Below are positions 53,758 to 63,914 of a stretch of 64,000 bases of DNA, in pieces. The stretch is taken from positions 29,162,902 through 29,226,901 of the forward strand of contig CM075760.1 of assembly GCA_037974335.1 (NCBI GenBank), in the 5' to 3' direction. Numbering within the stretch: position 1 is the first letter of the stretch; each line of letters opens with the position of its first letter. The translations under genes and the position numbers were made by a program. Below the pieces are notes generated by a model. It saw only the letters and a list, made by a program, of their open reading frames with translations, did not search any database and was not told the DNA's origin. This DNA is from Prionace glauca (Eukaryota; Chordata; Chondrichthyes; Carcharhiniformes; Carcharhinidae).

Positions 53758-54577
53758 TATCTGGTGGTTGTTCACAGTTGGCAATGGGACAATGTTAAAT
53801 GGACAGTTTAGTCGGATTGGATAACCATTTGGATTTACAAAAGTGTTTCCAGGGCTGGGGAATTGTGGTGATGAGGAAAGACGGGATTGCCAAGGTTTGT
53901 TTTCCTCAGAGCAGAGGAGGCTGTGGGGGACTGAACTGAGGTGTCCAAAATTATGAGGGAGCCAAGACAGGGTGGATAGAAAAGGCCTGTTTCCCCTGAG
54001 CAGAGAAAGGTCACTTATTGTGGGTGGGTGGGGATGGGGGCGGTGGGAGGGGGGTTAGTGGGGGCTGCACAGATATAAAGGGATAGGTGGAAGGATTCGA
54101 GGGGGCATTAGGAAAAGGGTCCACATTCAAGGGATGGTGGGTGTCTGGAATTCGCTGCCTAAACTGATGGTTCAGCCAGAAATCTCTTGGCTCACTCGCA
54201 TCGCACACAGATCTGTAGCTGAAATGCTGGAACCTGTAGTAAGGGGGGCTACGGGCTGGATGGCTGGAAACGGCGATTAGAATGAATGGCAAGTCTTTAT
54301 TTCCCAAGCTGGTGAAGATGTGATGGGCTGAATGCCCTCTTTCTGTGCCACAACCTTTCCCCTGCTTTCTGCTAGCCCCATTGATGGGCAGAATGGAGGA
54401 GTGAGCTGGTTTTTAATTAGTAACAAGAGCAGGAATGAAGGAAAATGTTGATGCGAAACTGATTGTTTTTTGACTGATTTCCAGCCCTCCTCTCATCAAA
54501 GTGAGCAAGAAATCATCACCCCGCCCCCACCCCCCACCTGTCCTGTGCTCCCTCCAAATACACTTGCCTGAGTGGCA

Positions 54578-55380
54578 GCACATTAGCACAGTGGTTAGCA
54601 CTGCAGCCTTCTAGTGCCAAGGACCCATGTTCAATTCCAGCCTCGGGTCATTGTCTGTGTGGGGTTTTCATGTTCCTCCCATATAGAATCATAGAGGTTT
54701 ACAGCATGGAAACAGGCCCTTCAACCCAACTGCTCCATGCTGCCCTTTTTAAAAACCCCTAAGCTAATCCCAATTGCTTGTATTTGGCCCATATCCCTCT
54801 CCCTATCACACCCAAGTAACTGTCTGAATGCATTTTAAATGACAAAATTGTACCCATCTCTACGACTATGTCTACGTCTATTGTTCCAGACACTCACCAC
54901 CCGCTGTGTGAAAAAAAAATCTCCTCTGGACACTTTTGTATCTTTCCCCTCCCATCTTAAACGTAGGCCCTCTAGTTTTAGACTCCCCTAACTTTGGGAA
55001 AAGATATTGACTATCGAGCTGATCTGTGCCCCTCATTATTTTATAGACCTCTATAAGATCACCCCTCAGCCTCTTATGCTCCAGTGAAAAAAGTCACAGT
55101 CTATCCAGCTTCTCCTTATAACTCAATCCATCAAGTCCCAGTAACATCCTAGTAAATCTTTTCTGCACTCTTTCTAGTTTAATAATATCCTTTCTATAAT
55201 AGGGTGACCAGAATATCTGTGGGGTCTGAAAGATGGGCAGGCTACGCAGATTGACCGTGCTAAAGTCTCCCTTAATGTCCAAAGATGTGAAGGTTAGGGG
55301 GATTCGAGAGTAATGTGGGGTTACGGGAATAGGGTAAAGTGTTCTGTTGACATAGATTTGATGCACTGTCGGGATTTTAT
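54578..55380 (+). mobile_element. tRNA-derived SINE interrupted by a LINE
   Basis: The head is 'ttagcacagtggttagcact'. The body breaks off at 'gttcctcccatat' (54,684) and resumes at 55,214 with 'ctgtggggtctgaaagatgg', ending in the 'ggttagggggattcgag' tail. Confidence 0.75.
54685..55213 (-). mobile_element. CR1-like LINE 3' end (third family)
   Basis: The plus-strand start 'agaatcatagaggtttacag' and 'catggaaacaggcccttcaa' is the complement of the LINE tail. Minus-strand codons give 'RKDIIKLERVQKRFTRMLLG'. ATAT at both edges may be the target-site duplication. Confidence 0.82.
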
Positions 55381-55437
55381 TTTAGTAATTGTGGGGGCGG
55401 GGGGGGGCGTAGTTTGATATCTGGGGGAGAGTGTTGC

Positions 55438-55745
55438 AACACAGTGGCACAGTGGTTAGCATTGCTGCCTCTCAGCATAAGGGCCCCAAATTCTATTCCC
55501 AGCTTGGGTCAGTGTCTGTGTAGAGTTTGCACATTCTCCCCATGTCTGCACGGGTTTCCTCCAGATGGTCTGGTTTCCTCCAGCAGTCCAAAAGACGTGA
55601 TGGTTAGATGCATTGGCCATATTAAATTCTCCATCAGTGTTTCCCGAACAGGAATGTGGCGACTCGGGAATTTTCACAGGAATTGCATTGCAGTGTTAAT
55701 GTAAGCCGACTTATTAGTGACACTAATAAATAAACTTAAACTGCA
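55438..55745 (+). mobile_element. tRNA-derived SINE within the duplication
   Basis: The head is 'acagtggcacagtggttagc' and the end 'gcagtgttaatgtaagccga' with an 'aataaataaac' tail. It is the positional match of the SINE at 25,395-25,660. Confidence 0.85.
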
Positions 55746-55981
55746 GGTCTAGGCGCCGCTGTGACAATGCACCCTCTTGTTTAAACACTCTGCAATGCTG
55801 AGACTGGGGAGAGGAGTGAACAACAGGGAGCAGCATTGCAGCTTCTCTCCCCCCATTGAAACTGGGATTGTTGCTCCATCTGCTGCACCATCCCCACCAC
55901 ATCCACTGGGGGGCAATATGGACAATGGGCTGCAGGCAGACCTCACTGCGCCTGCGCCACAATCAGTCACCGCCGGCGGCG

Positions 55982-56110
55982 GCCATCTTGCGTTGCCAGG
56001 GGAGACGGCCGGTGGCCATCTTGTATTGCCAGGGGAGACGATCGGCGTCCATCTTGCGTTGCCAGGGGAGACGGCCGGCATCCATTTTGCGTTGCCAGGG
56101 GAGACGGCGT
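55982..56110. promoter_or_regulatory. 33-bp tandem repeat of YY1-type sites, copy 2
   Basis: There are four units 33 bp apart, with core words at 55,982, 56,015, 56,049 and 56,082 (the last CCATTTTG). The number of units differs from copy 1 (five), so the array has changed length since duplication. Confidence 0.65.
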
Positions 56111-56134
56111 GCCACGCGCTGCACTCTGGGGGAA

Positions 56135-56650
56135 TTCACCTCCTGCACATGCGCCCAGGCAGTTACATTTTAATCTTAAAATATTTTGAATCTTGATGAT
56201 TATTATTCAAATCCTCACCCGTCAGACTTTCGGTTCCTTCTCCATTCTGGAAAATCGTTTCTGTTTTTTATTCCGTCTGTTTTTAAATCACTCCAGCGCG
56301 ATACGCTCTGGGAAAATACTACAGCACATGCGCGGTTCCGCCACCTGCCTCTTTATAAAAATATGTATTTTATTTAATTTTAATTCCGCTCCGGGCGGGA
56401 TTTCCGGGTGGGAATTTCTCTCACTTTCTACATTTCTGAACCGTCGCTTATTCCTCGACGGGGGGAGGGGCTGACGGTGACGTCACGGAAATATGGCGGC
56501 TGTCCCCGCCTCTTTTCAGGACCCGGATGTTCCACCAACGAGCAGCGCCCGGGCCGGAGTGGGCAAGAGGTGACACTGGGCGGAGCAGCGCCCGGGCGTG
56601 TTACAGCGACCCCCGGTGGTCAGGAAGGGAAATAGCAGTAGCACAGTCTC
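56135..56650. promoter_or_regulatory. CpG-rich promoter-like region, copy 2
   Basis: It has 'cacatgcgc' words near 56,146 and 56,326 and 'ctttataaaaatatg' near 56,351. The CRE TGACGTCA is at 56,478-56,485, followed by 'atatggcggc' (YY1-like) at 56,491 and the GC box 'ccccgcc'. A CTCF-like word, weaker than in copy 1, is at 56,606-56,622. 56,841-57,044 has no assignable feature. Confidence 0.5.
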
Positions 56651-57044
56651 TGCCCAAAGGCTTCCCCAGTTCAGCTGCTCAGAGACACCGGGAACCTCTT
56701 CAACTGGAAACTTCAGCTTCTCACATTCACCCCCTGTGTTCAGTCATTGTTTAATAGACAAACTCTGTAGTGAAATCAGAAACAACTTGTTCACATTAAA
56801 GAGGATGGAAATCTGAACCATTCTGCTCAAAAGGCTCTGCTCGCCTTGAAATTTCAATTGAAATGTTCAAGATGAGAATTTATAGATACAAGTCATGTTG
56901 TACGTGGAACACTCATGATGCCACAATAAGATCAGTACAGACACCTCACAGGGTTGTGTGACTGGAGGAGATGTCAGAGATGGAGTAGTTAAATATAGAG
57001 CGACAGGGTTTGAAGCTCAGTTTTGGGTAAAGAAAAATGGCAGT

Positions 57045-57185
57045 ACAAAGAACATTACAGCAAACATTACAAAGAAAATTACAGCACAGGAACCCCCTAC
57101 TCTCTGTGCAAACAATCTGCCATGTCCATCTCCTTTAAACCTTGCCCCTCGAACCTTAAAGCATGCCTTCATCGGCCGGGGCATT
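57045..57185 (-). mobile_element. LINE 3'-end relic
   Basis: 'aagaacattacagcaaacat' then 'ttacagcacaggaacc' and 'tttaaaccttgcccctcgaa' are the complement of a CR1-type tail and C-terminal region. 57,186-57,823 shows nothing that I can name. Confidence 0.6.
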
Positions 57186-57823
57186 TTGTTCCTGAACATT
57201 ATCTGAATCTCGATGTTACACCCATAGTATCTTCACTCTGGCCTCGGCCTCAAATGCTTTGTGTCAAATAAGAAATGATGAATTGTTTGATGCATTGCCA
57301 GGAAAGAAACTTTCCTATTTTGACACCTGCACATATCAGCAAGCCATCCAGTCTATAAGACAATTTAATAGGTTTAGGTGCAGACTAACATAGTTAATCA
57401 CCATCTGAAACATGCTAGGGTGAGGGAAGTCTGTATGATTTCAGTTTGGTGCTGAATATTATTAGAATCTCTATGTTACACTCATATTATCTTTGCACTG
57501 ACCTCAGCTTGAAATGCTTTCTCCAAAATCAGAAATGCTGAATTTTATGAAAAATTGACAAAATTGTGTAAATTCTCTAAGACATGTTTAATTTTGTCCA
57601 AAATGTATTTGAGGTTAGCATCTATTTAATATCCTAATCTTATTGAATGATTTTTTTTCCGAAAAAAAAACTTAAAATAGTCGGTTGCTGTGCATTAGCA
57701 ATTTCCGAACATTACTTTCTCCAGAGAAGCTGAAAATATGCTTGGCAGCATTTCTCTGAATAAATAAAAAGCTATTAAATACCTTTTTCATCGAAAGTAA
57801 CAAGGAATTTGTGAACACCTTTT

Positions 57824-57896
57824 AAAGGTTCGTACTGAGCTAACCAGGAGTCTTCTGAGCGATAGTCAGACGCATTATACATTGCGCCACTAGCCT
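57824..57896 (-). pseudogene. tRNA-Arg relic
   Basis: The minus strand reads 'AGGCTAGTGGCGCAATG', then 'GCGTCTGACTATCGCTCAGA' and 'AGACTCCTGG', matching tRNA-Arg-ACG in A box, D arm and anticodon stem. The anticodon loop is CTATCGC and the T loop is TTAGCTC in place of TTCGANT, with an unpaired T stem and acceptor. It is not expected to give a working tRNA. Confidence 0.75.
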
Positions 57897-58165
57897 ACAT
57901 GTAAAAGTGGGATAGTTGTTACATATTAGCTCGACGTTTCGAAAGTTTCAGGCAGAAACATTGTCAAAAAGTTTGCTTTTACTTGTGAGGAAAAGGTCCA
58001 TTATTGAGATTGTCTGTATTCATTTCCTATCATCCCTAATTGCACTTGAATTGAGTAACAGCAGCTGAACGGGCTGGGAAATTCTCCTCTCGATTAGGAC
58101 TTGGTGATAAACTTAAATGAAACGCCCTTCAGCCAATCCATCATCTGTATTTGCAAATTAAAACA

Positions 58166-58237
58166 AGGTTCCACCGAGATTTGAACTCGGATCGCTGGAT
58201 TCAGAGTCCAGAGTGCTCACCATTACACCACAGAACC
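58166..58237 (-). tRNA. tRNA-Gln (CTG)
   Basis: The 72-nt cloverleaf has acceptor GGTTCTG paired with TGGAACC (two G-U pairs). The A box is TGGTGTAATGG and the anticodon loop ACTCTGAAT gives CTG. The T arm is CCGAG-TTCAAAT-CTCGG with discriminator T. Only the D loop (GGTGAGC) and acceptor differ slightly from the human gene. It looks functional and reads CAG codons. Confidence 0.93.
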
Positions 58238-58449
58238 CAACACAAAGTGACAATCTGAAAATCCTGGATCAATACTTGTGCCAATTTGAACAGCAGGGAG
58301 AAATATCAGTCCCGTTGCATAATTATTCATATTTATATTTCCCTTGCTGGTTCCTCCTGTAAAAGCGAGTAGGCTCCCTTCCACTGCATTAAATTTCACT
58401 GTAACTGACCACATTGCATCGAACTGACATAAACCTTACTGCAGGTTTA

Positions 58450-58654
58450 ACCCGCACATCCAAAGATGTGCGGGTTTGGTTCATTGGCTATGCTAAAATT
58501 GCCCCTTAGTGTCCTGGGATGTGTAGGTTAGAGGGATTAGCAGGTAAAATGTGTAGGGATATGGGGATAGGTTCTGGGTGGGATTGTGTTCGGTGCAGAC
58601 TCGATGGGCTGAAGGGCCTGTTTCTGCACTGTAGGGTTCTATGCAGTAAATCCA
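58450..58654 (+). mobile_element. SINE 3' part with CR1-like tail
   Basis: It has 'ccaaagatgtgcgggtttgg', 'gtgtaggttagagggattag' and the tail 'ctgcactgtagggttctatg'. The head is missing. Confidence 0.8.
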
Positions 58655-58819
58655 CTGAACAACATCAGCTTATCACAGCTCTGCTTTCATCAAACTGGAA
58701 GCCAATGTGAAAATATAAACAATTTCAAATCTTAACAGACAGGAAGGAGAGTGTGAGTGCGGACAATTGGCGCTGTGCACATTCCTGTAACCAGTATCTG
58801 GGAGAATCAGGCAGATGGG

Positions 58820-58891
58820 ATGCTGATGGTTTCGAGGTTAGGATTCAGCGCTTTCAGATGTCACAGACTGGCCTCGATATATGAAGATTTA
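58820..58891 (+). pseudogene. tRNA-Glu relic
   Basis: 'GAGGTTAGGATTCAGCGCTTTC' region: the D arm and anticodon arm match tRNA-Glu-TTC (GTGGTTAGGATTCGGCGCTTTC), but acceptor and T arm do not pair. It stands 3.9 kb from the intact tRNA-Glu at 62,715. 58,892-59,479 has no other feature. Confidence 0.6.
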
Positions 58892-59479
58892 ATGCATTTT
58901 TTTAACGTCAGAGTAAAAAGCTTTGCGGTTTTCCTTTATCCGACTTGCCAAGGACTTCTCATGCCCCCTACTAGCTCCCCTAAGCCCTATTTTTGAACTC
59001 ATTCCGAGCTAACTTGTAACCCTATATAGGTGCCATCAAGAGTTGAAAGTGAAAGTTTGGCCTGGTGTCGCACTGGGTACCAGCTTTGAAGAAATGTACC
59101 AACTTAAAGCTTTTGCAGAATGGCATGATGCGTATTGTAGTGATATGGGTTGAGTACAAGAGACAGTGTGAAAATAATCTGAATACGTTTTAAGCGTGTT
59201 TAGGCTGATGTGGTGAAAGCAGAGGCATATTTGGGGGAATGAGGCGGTGTGAGAAGGGTTGCAGAGTGCTTGTGTTTTGGAGGAAGGTTGAAAGTTTGAC
59301 GTGCGGTTGTGAATGAAAGGAAGGTGTTGACAGCATGAGAGGCTTGTGCGATGTTGCGTGTGAGATTAGAGTGAGAGCATTTGTGGGCATTTGGGGAATG
59401 AAAGGACAAAGTAAGGAAATTACAATGCTGCTGAGTGTGAAGGAAGAGAGAGCATGTGGGGGTAGCACCAGTAAAAGCA

Positions 59480-59550
59480 GCATTGGTGGTTCAGTGGTAG
59501 AATTCTCGCCTGCCACGCGGGAGGCCCGGGTTCGATTCCCGGCCAATGCA
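59480..59550 (+). tRNA. tRNA-Gly (GCC)
   Basis: The 71-nt gene has acceptor GCATTGG/CCAATGC, A box TGGTTCAGTGG, anticodon loop CTGCCAC (anticodon GCC) and T arm CCGGG-TTCGATT-CCCGG, with discriminator A. It is the same as the usual vertebrate gene. The downstream T-rich stretch 'cttcttctttc' is a weak terminator. Confidence 0.96.
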
Positions 59551-59621
59551 AAGCTTCTTCTTTCTCCGTTCACTCTGTATATTGACGCGAATCTCCTGTC
59601 AAAATTAGGAGAAAACAAATA

Positions 59622-59940
59622 AAGAACAAAGAACAACACAGCACGGGAAACAGGCCCTTCGGCCCAACGAGCCCGCGCCGCCGTCCCATGGTCAGTGACC
59701 TATTCATGACTCTAGTCTATGCCTAATGTGTGAGGATCAGGGAGGTCCAATATAGGGACAATTTGTTACCCAATCAATCAGCCTAAAAGCACATTTTTGG
59801 GATGTGGGAGGAAACCGGAGTACCCGGAGGAAACCCACGCAACCACGGGGAGAACGCGCAAACTCCCACGGACACAGGCCCAAATCCATGTGTCCGCACA
59901 GCAACAGAGATAGCCTCTGAGCTGCTATGATGCCCTCGAG
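59622..59940 (-). mobile_element. LINE 3' UTR / SINE-like chimera
   Basis: The plus strand begins 'aaagaacaaagaacaacaca' and contains 'cagcctaaaagcacattttt' and 'ggaaaccggagtacccggag'. It matches the 3' UTR of the LINE at 10,494-10,810. 59,941-60,330 is otherwise unassigned. Confidence 0.85.
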
Positions 59941-60330
59941 ATGGGGGAATCGACAAGGGGAAATATTACGTATTGGAACAAATCGCGAGGGAAATGGATC
60001 ACAATATTCGGAAGGAGGTGCTGTTGTGAATGGTGTTATTGATGATTGAGTGGAAAGTGTTGGATCGTTGGGCTACTGGTGGTTCGTTCCCTTCCCTCCC
60101 GTTGAATTCCTGCCTGTGATAAGAAACATGGATTCATTTTAACTGCCAGTTCATAGGAGAAAGGGAATAACCAACACACCACAGCAGTGCTGCAGGATCA
60201 ACGGAACTAAAGAGACTTGTATAGAATTGTAAACAGTATCGTCATGCTGCAGTTCTGGAACAGGTTTTCAGAAATAGAATTGTGGTCATTGACACACAAG
60301 TTTAGAATATATTTAACTGCTGTTGTCTCA

Positions 60331-60351
60331 GTCTCTGTGGCGCAATTGGTC

Positions 60352-60387
<36 letters not shown>

Positions 60388-60404
60388 GAGACCACCCAGG
60401 GACG
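60331..60404 (+). tRNA. tRNA-Asn (GTT)
   Basis: The 74-nt gene has acceptor GTCTCTG/CAGGGAC, A box TGGCGCAATTGG, anticodon arm TTCGG-CTGTTAA-CCGAA (GTT) and T arm GGTGG-TTCGAGA-CCACC, with discriminator G. 'atttttgctattttt' downstream is a normal pol III terminator. It looks functional. Confidence 0.96.
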
Positions 60405-60863
60405 GATTTTTGCTATTTTTCTCACTATCAGCATTCACGGGTAAACAGTTGCCTGTTTCAACTCATTGAAAAGTCTGGAACTACGAGAGAGAATTTGGTC
60501 GTGTACAAGCTGAGACATTGTATATGCCTCTGATTCTGTGTGTGCCCTTGTATCTCTCGAGTTACCAGGATCTCTGCATGTCTGCGTCTGAATCTAGTGT
60601 GCCCCTACATCTATATGTGTTCCTGAATCTGTGTATGCCCCCCTGTTTCTCTGTAGGCTCCAATACCTGTGTGTGTGTGTGTGTAAATGTCTGATTCTTT
60701 GTGTCTTTTTTAAGACTAAACCGTGAAAATGTCGGACAAACGAATTGCAGAGAGCAGCAATGTTTACCCACTAAGATTCTGAATTTGATTAACTCTGATA
60801 ACTGCATCGAATGTACAATTTGAAGTTTCAAATAATCCCAAATTCAATCTCCAGACATTATCT

Positions 60864-60913
60864 CCCAATGGGAAATGAAGAACACGGTTTATCTGCGGTG
60901 CCTGGTTATAAAA
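60864..60913 (+). promoter_or_regulatory. CCAAT plus TATA promoter-like pair
   Basis: 'cccaatggg' at 60,864-60,872 and TATAAAA at 60,907-60,913 are about 40 bases apart, as in histone-gene promoters, which often lie near tRNA genes. No histone or other recognised frame follows within 500 bases, so it is an orphan or relic, or chance. 60,914-62,108 shows no gene. Confidence 0.3.
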
Positions 60914-62108
60914 AGGGCGAATACGCCAGCCGAGAGCCTTCTATAAACTCCAATCTCGGACAATATCGTTCAATATTCATATTTCAGCAACCGGTTCGCA
61001 GACTCACAAGAACCAGCACCTGCAGTCGCTGTGGTCCGCCAGCAGATGGTGGTGTTGTATCACTTTAATCACAAGGTTAGTGGAGCAGGTTTGAGGAGAT
61101 ATTTGAGGAAAATGTATTTCCCTGTTTCCATGGAAAGAGAACAATCAGTAAAGCAATGGCATTAATGTCTCTGTCAGTAAGATTCACAGGGAAATCTGGC
61201 CGAAGGATAATGAATTTAATACTTGCATTCCTATTTACCTTCCCGCTAGTGAACATGTCGATTACCAGCTAATTATTGTATAACCTTACATTTTAGTGAT
61301 TTAAAGATTTGTCTATTTTATCATCCAGACATTATCAAATAATATTTCATTATAATTGGATACATGCCTCTTTTTCGCTGGATTTTCCATTCCTCGGCGC
61401 TCATTTTTTTCCTTAGTCCGTTCAGAAATCCAGCCGAACCCTGCCTCTATAATATGTTCTGTGTATATGTAAATATAGTTCCTTGTTATAATTTTTGACT
61501 TTAGCACAATTCGAGCCCTAACTTACTTTGATCTATAACACAATTTCATCCACACAATTATACTGCACTTTTTAGTTAATATCCATCTATTCTTCTCACT
61601 CGCTCTTTGTTCGATTTCATCTATTAGACACATTTGATAGAAAAACAATTAGTGAGAAAGTGTCTGCTTTATTAGTGATACACGGGTGTGTTCAGTAGTG
61701 CATGACATAGAGCCTAGCACAATAATATCTGAGATGGAGCCTAATGTAACGTAAGTGGACTCTTGACTAAGTAATAATAGTTCAGAGACGATGACTTGTA
61801 GCATTTATCATGGCATGTCTATATGTATTAATAAATGAAGCGGCATGTAATGTAGTGTAAACAGTTGCAAAGTCTATTGCAATAATGATTCAAATGAGTC
61901 AAACGCAGTATATAAAGAGACATGGCCTAGTGCATTACTGTACAAGACTGCACCAAATGTGTGATTGTAGTGAACACTGCCATGAACAGTCATAAATGAG
62001 ACAAGGTTAATTGTAGCCGTTATCGAAGCACAGCCCAGTGCATGAATAATGAAATTAAGCTTCAGATTGCGTGATCATTGGTCACAAACTGGTTCAGCTG
62101 CTGTCTTA

Positions 62109-62182
62109 GTCTCTGTAGCGCAATTGGTCAGCGCGTTTGGCTATTAATGGAAAGGTTGGTGGTTCGAGACCACCCAAAGTCG
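62109..62182 (+). pseudogene. Degenerate tRNA-Asn copy (anticodon ATT)
   Basis: The copy of 60,331-60,404 includes flanks (both are followed by 'tattcacgggtaaacagttg' or 'cattcacgggtaaacagttg'). The anticodon loop reads CTATTAA, giving ATT. The anticodon stem has a G-G mismatch and the acceptor stem has T-T and C-A mismatches. The A and B boxes are kept, so it may still be transcribed. Confidence 0.8.
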
Positions 62183-62341
62183 GAATTTTACTATTTCCTC
62201 ACCATCAGTATTCACGGGTAAACAGTTGCCTGTTCGCAATGGATCCGTGGGTGCCAATAAAAAATAGCTGTGAATTGTTCCTGTTATCTGTTATTACCAA
62301 CATTATTTAATGATGATTGACTTCAAACATATTACACATAA

Positions 62342-62402
62342 CATTTTATATATATATATATCTGTACACCATTACATGTATATATATCGTGTATATATAC
62401 CT
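62342..62402. repeat. (TA)n-rich microsatellite
   Basis: Runs of 'tatatatata' and 'gtatatatacc', followed by an A-homopolymer at 62,411. Confidence 0.85.
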
Positions 62403-62529
62403 TTAAACATAAAAAAAAAACAACTGAAAAATGAGCTATTGGCTGAGCGTTTGTTCCAATTCCACATCCCTGCTTCCATTCATTCCTGGATAGATCATAA
62501 ATCTGTCTAACCCAAACTGAAATGTGTTC

Positions 62530-62668
62530 AATGATGGAGCATCAACACCCTCTGGAGTAGAGAAATCCCAAGATTCACCAGCCTTTGAGTAAAGCATTTT
62601 CTCCTCATCACAGTTCTAAATCATCAGCGCCTTATCCTGAGATTGTGTCTATGTCGAAATAAAACTAA
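62530..62668 (-). mobile_element. LINE C-terminal relic
   Basis: 'agattcaccagcctttgagt' and 'ttctcctcatcacagttcta' are the complement of the CR1 C-terminal region. Confidence 0.6.
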
Positions 62669-62714
62669 AGGTAGGTGACTCATGGATGAAGTAATAGTTT
62701 GAAGCCAGCCAGAT

Positions 62715-62786
62715 TCCCTGGTGGTCTAGTGGTTAGGATTCGGCGCTTTCACCACCACGGCCCGGGTTCGATTCCCGGTCAGGGAA
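62715..62786 (+). tRNA. tRNA-Glu (TTC)
   Basis: The 72-nt gene has acceptor TCCCTGG/TCAGGGA, A box TGGTCTAGTGG, anticodon loop CTTTCAC (TTC) and T arm CCGGG-TTCGATT-CCCGG. Two changes in the anticodon 3' side (ACCACCACGG for ACCGCCGCGG) weaken one stem pair. Probably functional. Confidence 0.93.
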
Positions 62787-63206
62787 TGTAGATTTATTGC
62801 TGTACAACAATCCTGTGTTACTTCCCGGTCTGCACCAGTTCTGTTGGAATCTGTATCAGGGAGATTTCCTCTTTAGTATCTGAATTGGAAATGTCACATT
62901 TAAAGAACAGAGAAAAAAAGGAGCGACAGGTTACAAAGCGCTGATGGTACAAATGCTGAGATTATTGGAAGAAAGATGAAAATGATGCATTAATGAATGG
63001 GTAGAAATCATTGATCCCTTAGATATTTGCGAGACGAACGCTTTTAAATATTGGTGTTGGGGATAAGATGTACAATCAGATAGAAAGTAAGGGTTATCTT
63101 CCTGAATTCAGTGACATGGGCTCTCAGTCTGACCATCGGAACCTGCAGGAACACAGCGCAGTTGAACATTGCAGACAAGCTGATTTGCTCCATTAGTTTT
63201 CCAGTT

Positions 63207-63279
63207 GTTTCTGTAGTGTAGTGGTTATCACATTCGCCTAACACTCGAAAAGTCCCCCGTTCGAAACCGGGCAAAAACA
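63207..63279 (+). tRNA. tRNA-Val (AAC), degenerate
   Basis: Matches vertebrate tRNA-Val-AAC over 73 nt with A box TAGTGTAGTGG and loop CTAACAC. It shows a C-A mismatch in the acceptor, C-T at the anticodon-stem base and C-C in the T stem. It is likely a pseudogene or a low-quality gene. T-rich DNA is not directly downstream. Confidence 0.7.
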
Positions 63280-63317
63280 TTCATTAAGCTTTCTCATGCC
63301 GGGGAAGGGAAAAAGAC

Positions 63318-63477
63318 GCGGGTTGATGGGTTTTTGATGAGAGAGGGGATTAAGGGTTATGGGGAGAGGGCGGGAATGTGGAACTGAGCCACGACAGATC
63401 AGCCATGATCTTATTGAATGGCGGGCCAGGCTCGAAGGGCTAGTTGGCCTACTGCTGCTCCTATTTCTTATGTTCAT
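63318..63477 (+). mobile_element. CR1-like LINE 3' end (AAGAACAT-tailed family)
   Basis: 'gggttgatgggtttttgatg' to 'ctcctatttcttatgttc', about 160 bases, starting 40 bases after tRNA-Val. 63,478-63,832 is unassigned. Confidence 0.9.
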
Positions 63478-63832
63478 TACCTGAACCTCGATGTTAGAGG
63501 CCTGTTATCATTGCCCTCAAATACTTTCCGTGAAATAAGAACCTATTTTACGTACTGACAGGGGAGTTCGATTTTGACATCGAGCACATATCCGCATCTC
63601 ATTCAGTCAACAAAGAATTTAATGGGTTTATAGGTGCTGACTAATATGGTTAATCACCATCTGATCACTGTTCGATAGTAGTCTGTGCTTAAAAAGACAG
63701 ATACGAGATATACAGAGGAAATGACACACATTTCACAGAAAAATCACATGACGAAAAGGACACGACACACACTCCTGCTTTCAATCTGAGCTGTGAGGCT
63801 ACAGCAGTAAGGACCAAAACTCAAACCCATTT

Positions 63833-63914
63833 TACCAGCGGTGGGATGGGAACCCACACCTTCACAGAGACTGGAGTTTTAATCCAGCGCCTTTGACTGC
63901 TCGGCCACACTACT
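63833..63914 (-). pseudogene. tRNA-Leu-like gene with AAA anticodon
   Basis: The minus strand matches tRNA-Leu-AAG, including the long variable arm ('TCTCTGTGAAGG'). The anticodon loop is TTAAAAC, giving AAA (a Phe codon reader) in place of AAG. The T loop is TTCCCAT in place of TTCGAAT, which damages the B box, and the acceptor has a G-G mismatch. Most likely a pseudogene. Confidence 0.75.

Larger units (their letters stand above)
53220..56840. repeat. Segmental duplication, copy 2
   Basis: It is homologous in direct orientation to 24,370-26,930. It is longer by private insertions (SINE 53,455-53,757; SINE plus LINE 54,578-55,380). The promoter-like core at the right-hand end is the best conserved part. 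Confidence 0.9.

Noticed and set aside
58166-58237. SINE instead of a tRNA gene at 58.2 kb
   Set aside because: The stems pair fully, no SINE body or tail follows, and it matches tRNA-Gln throughout.
59190-59639. 149-codon minus-strand frame over the tRNA-Gly gene
   Set aside because: It overlaps the tRNA on the opposite strand and has no recognised domain.
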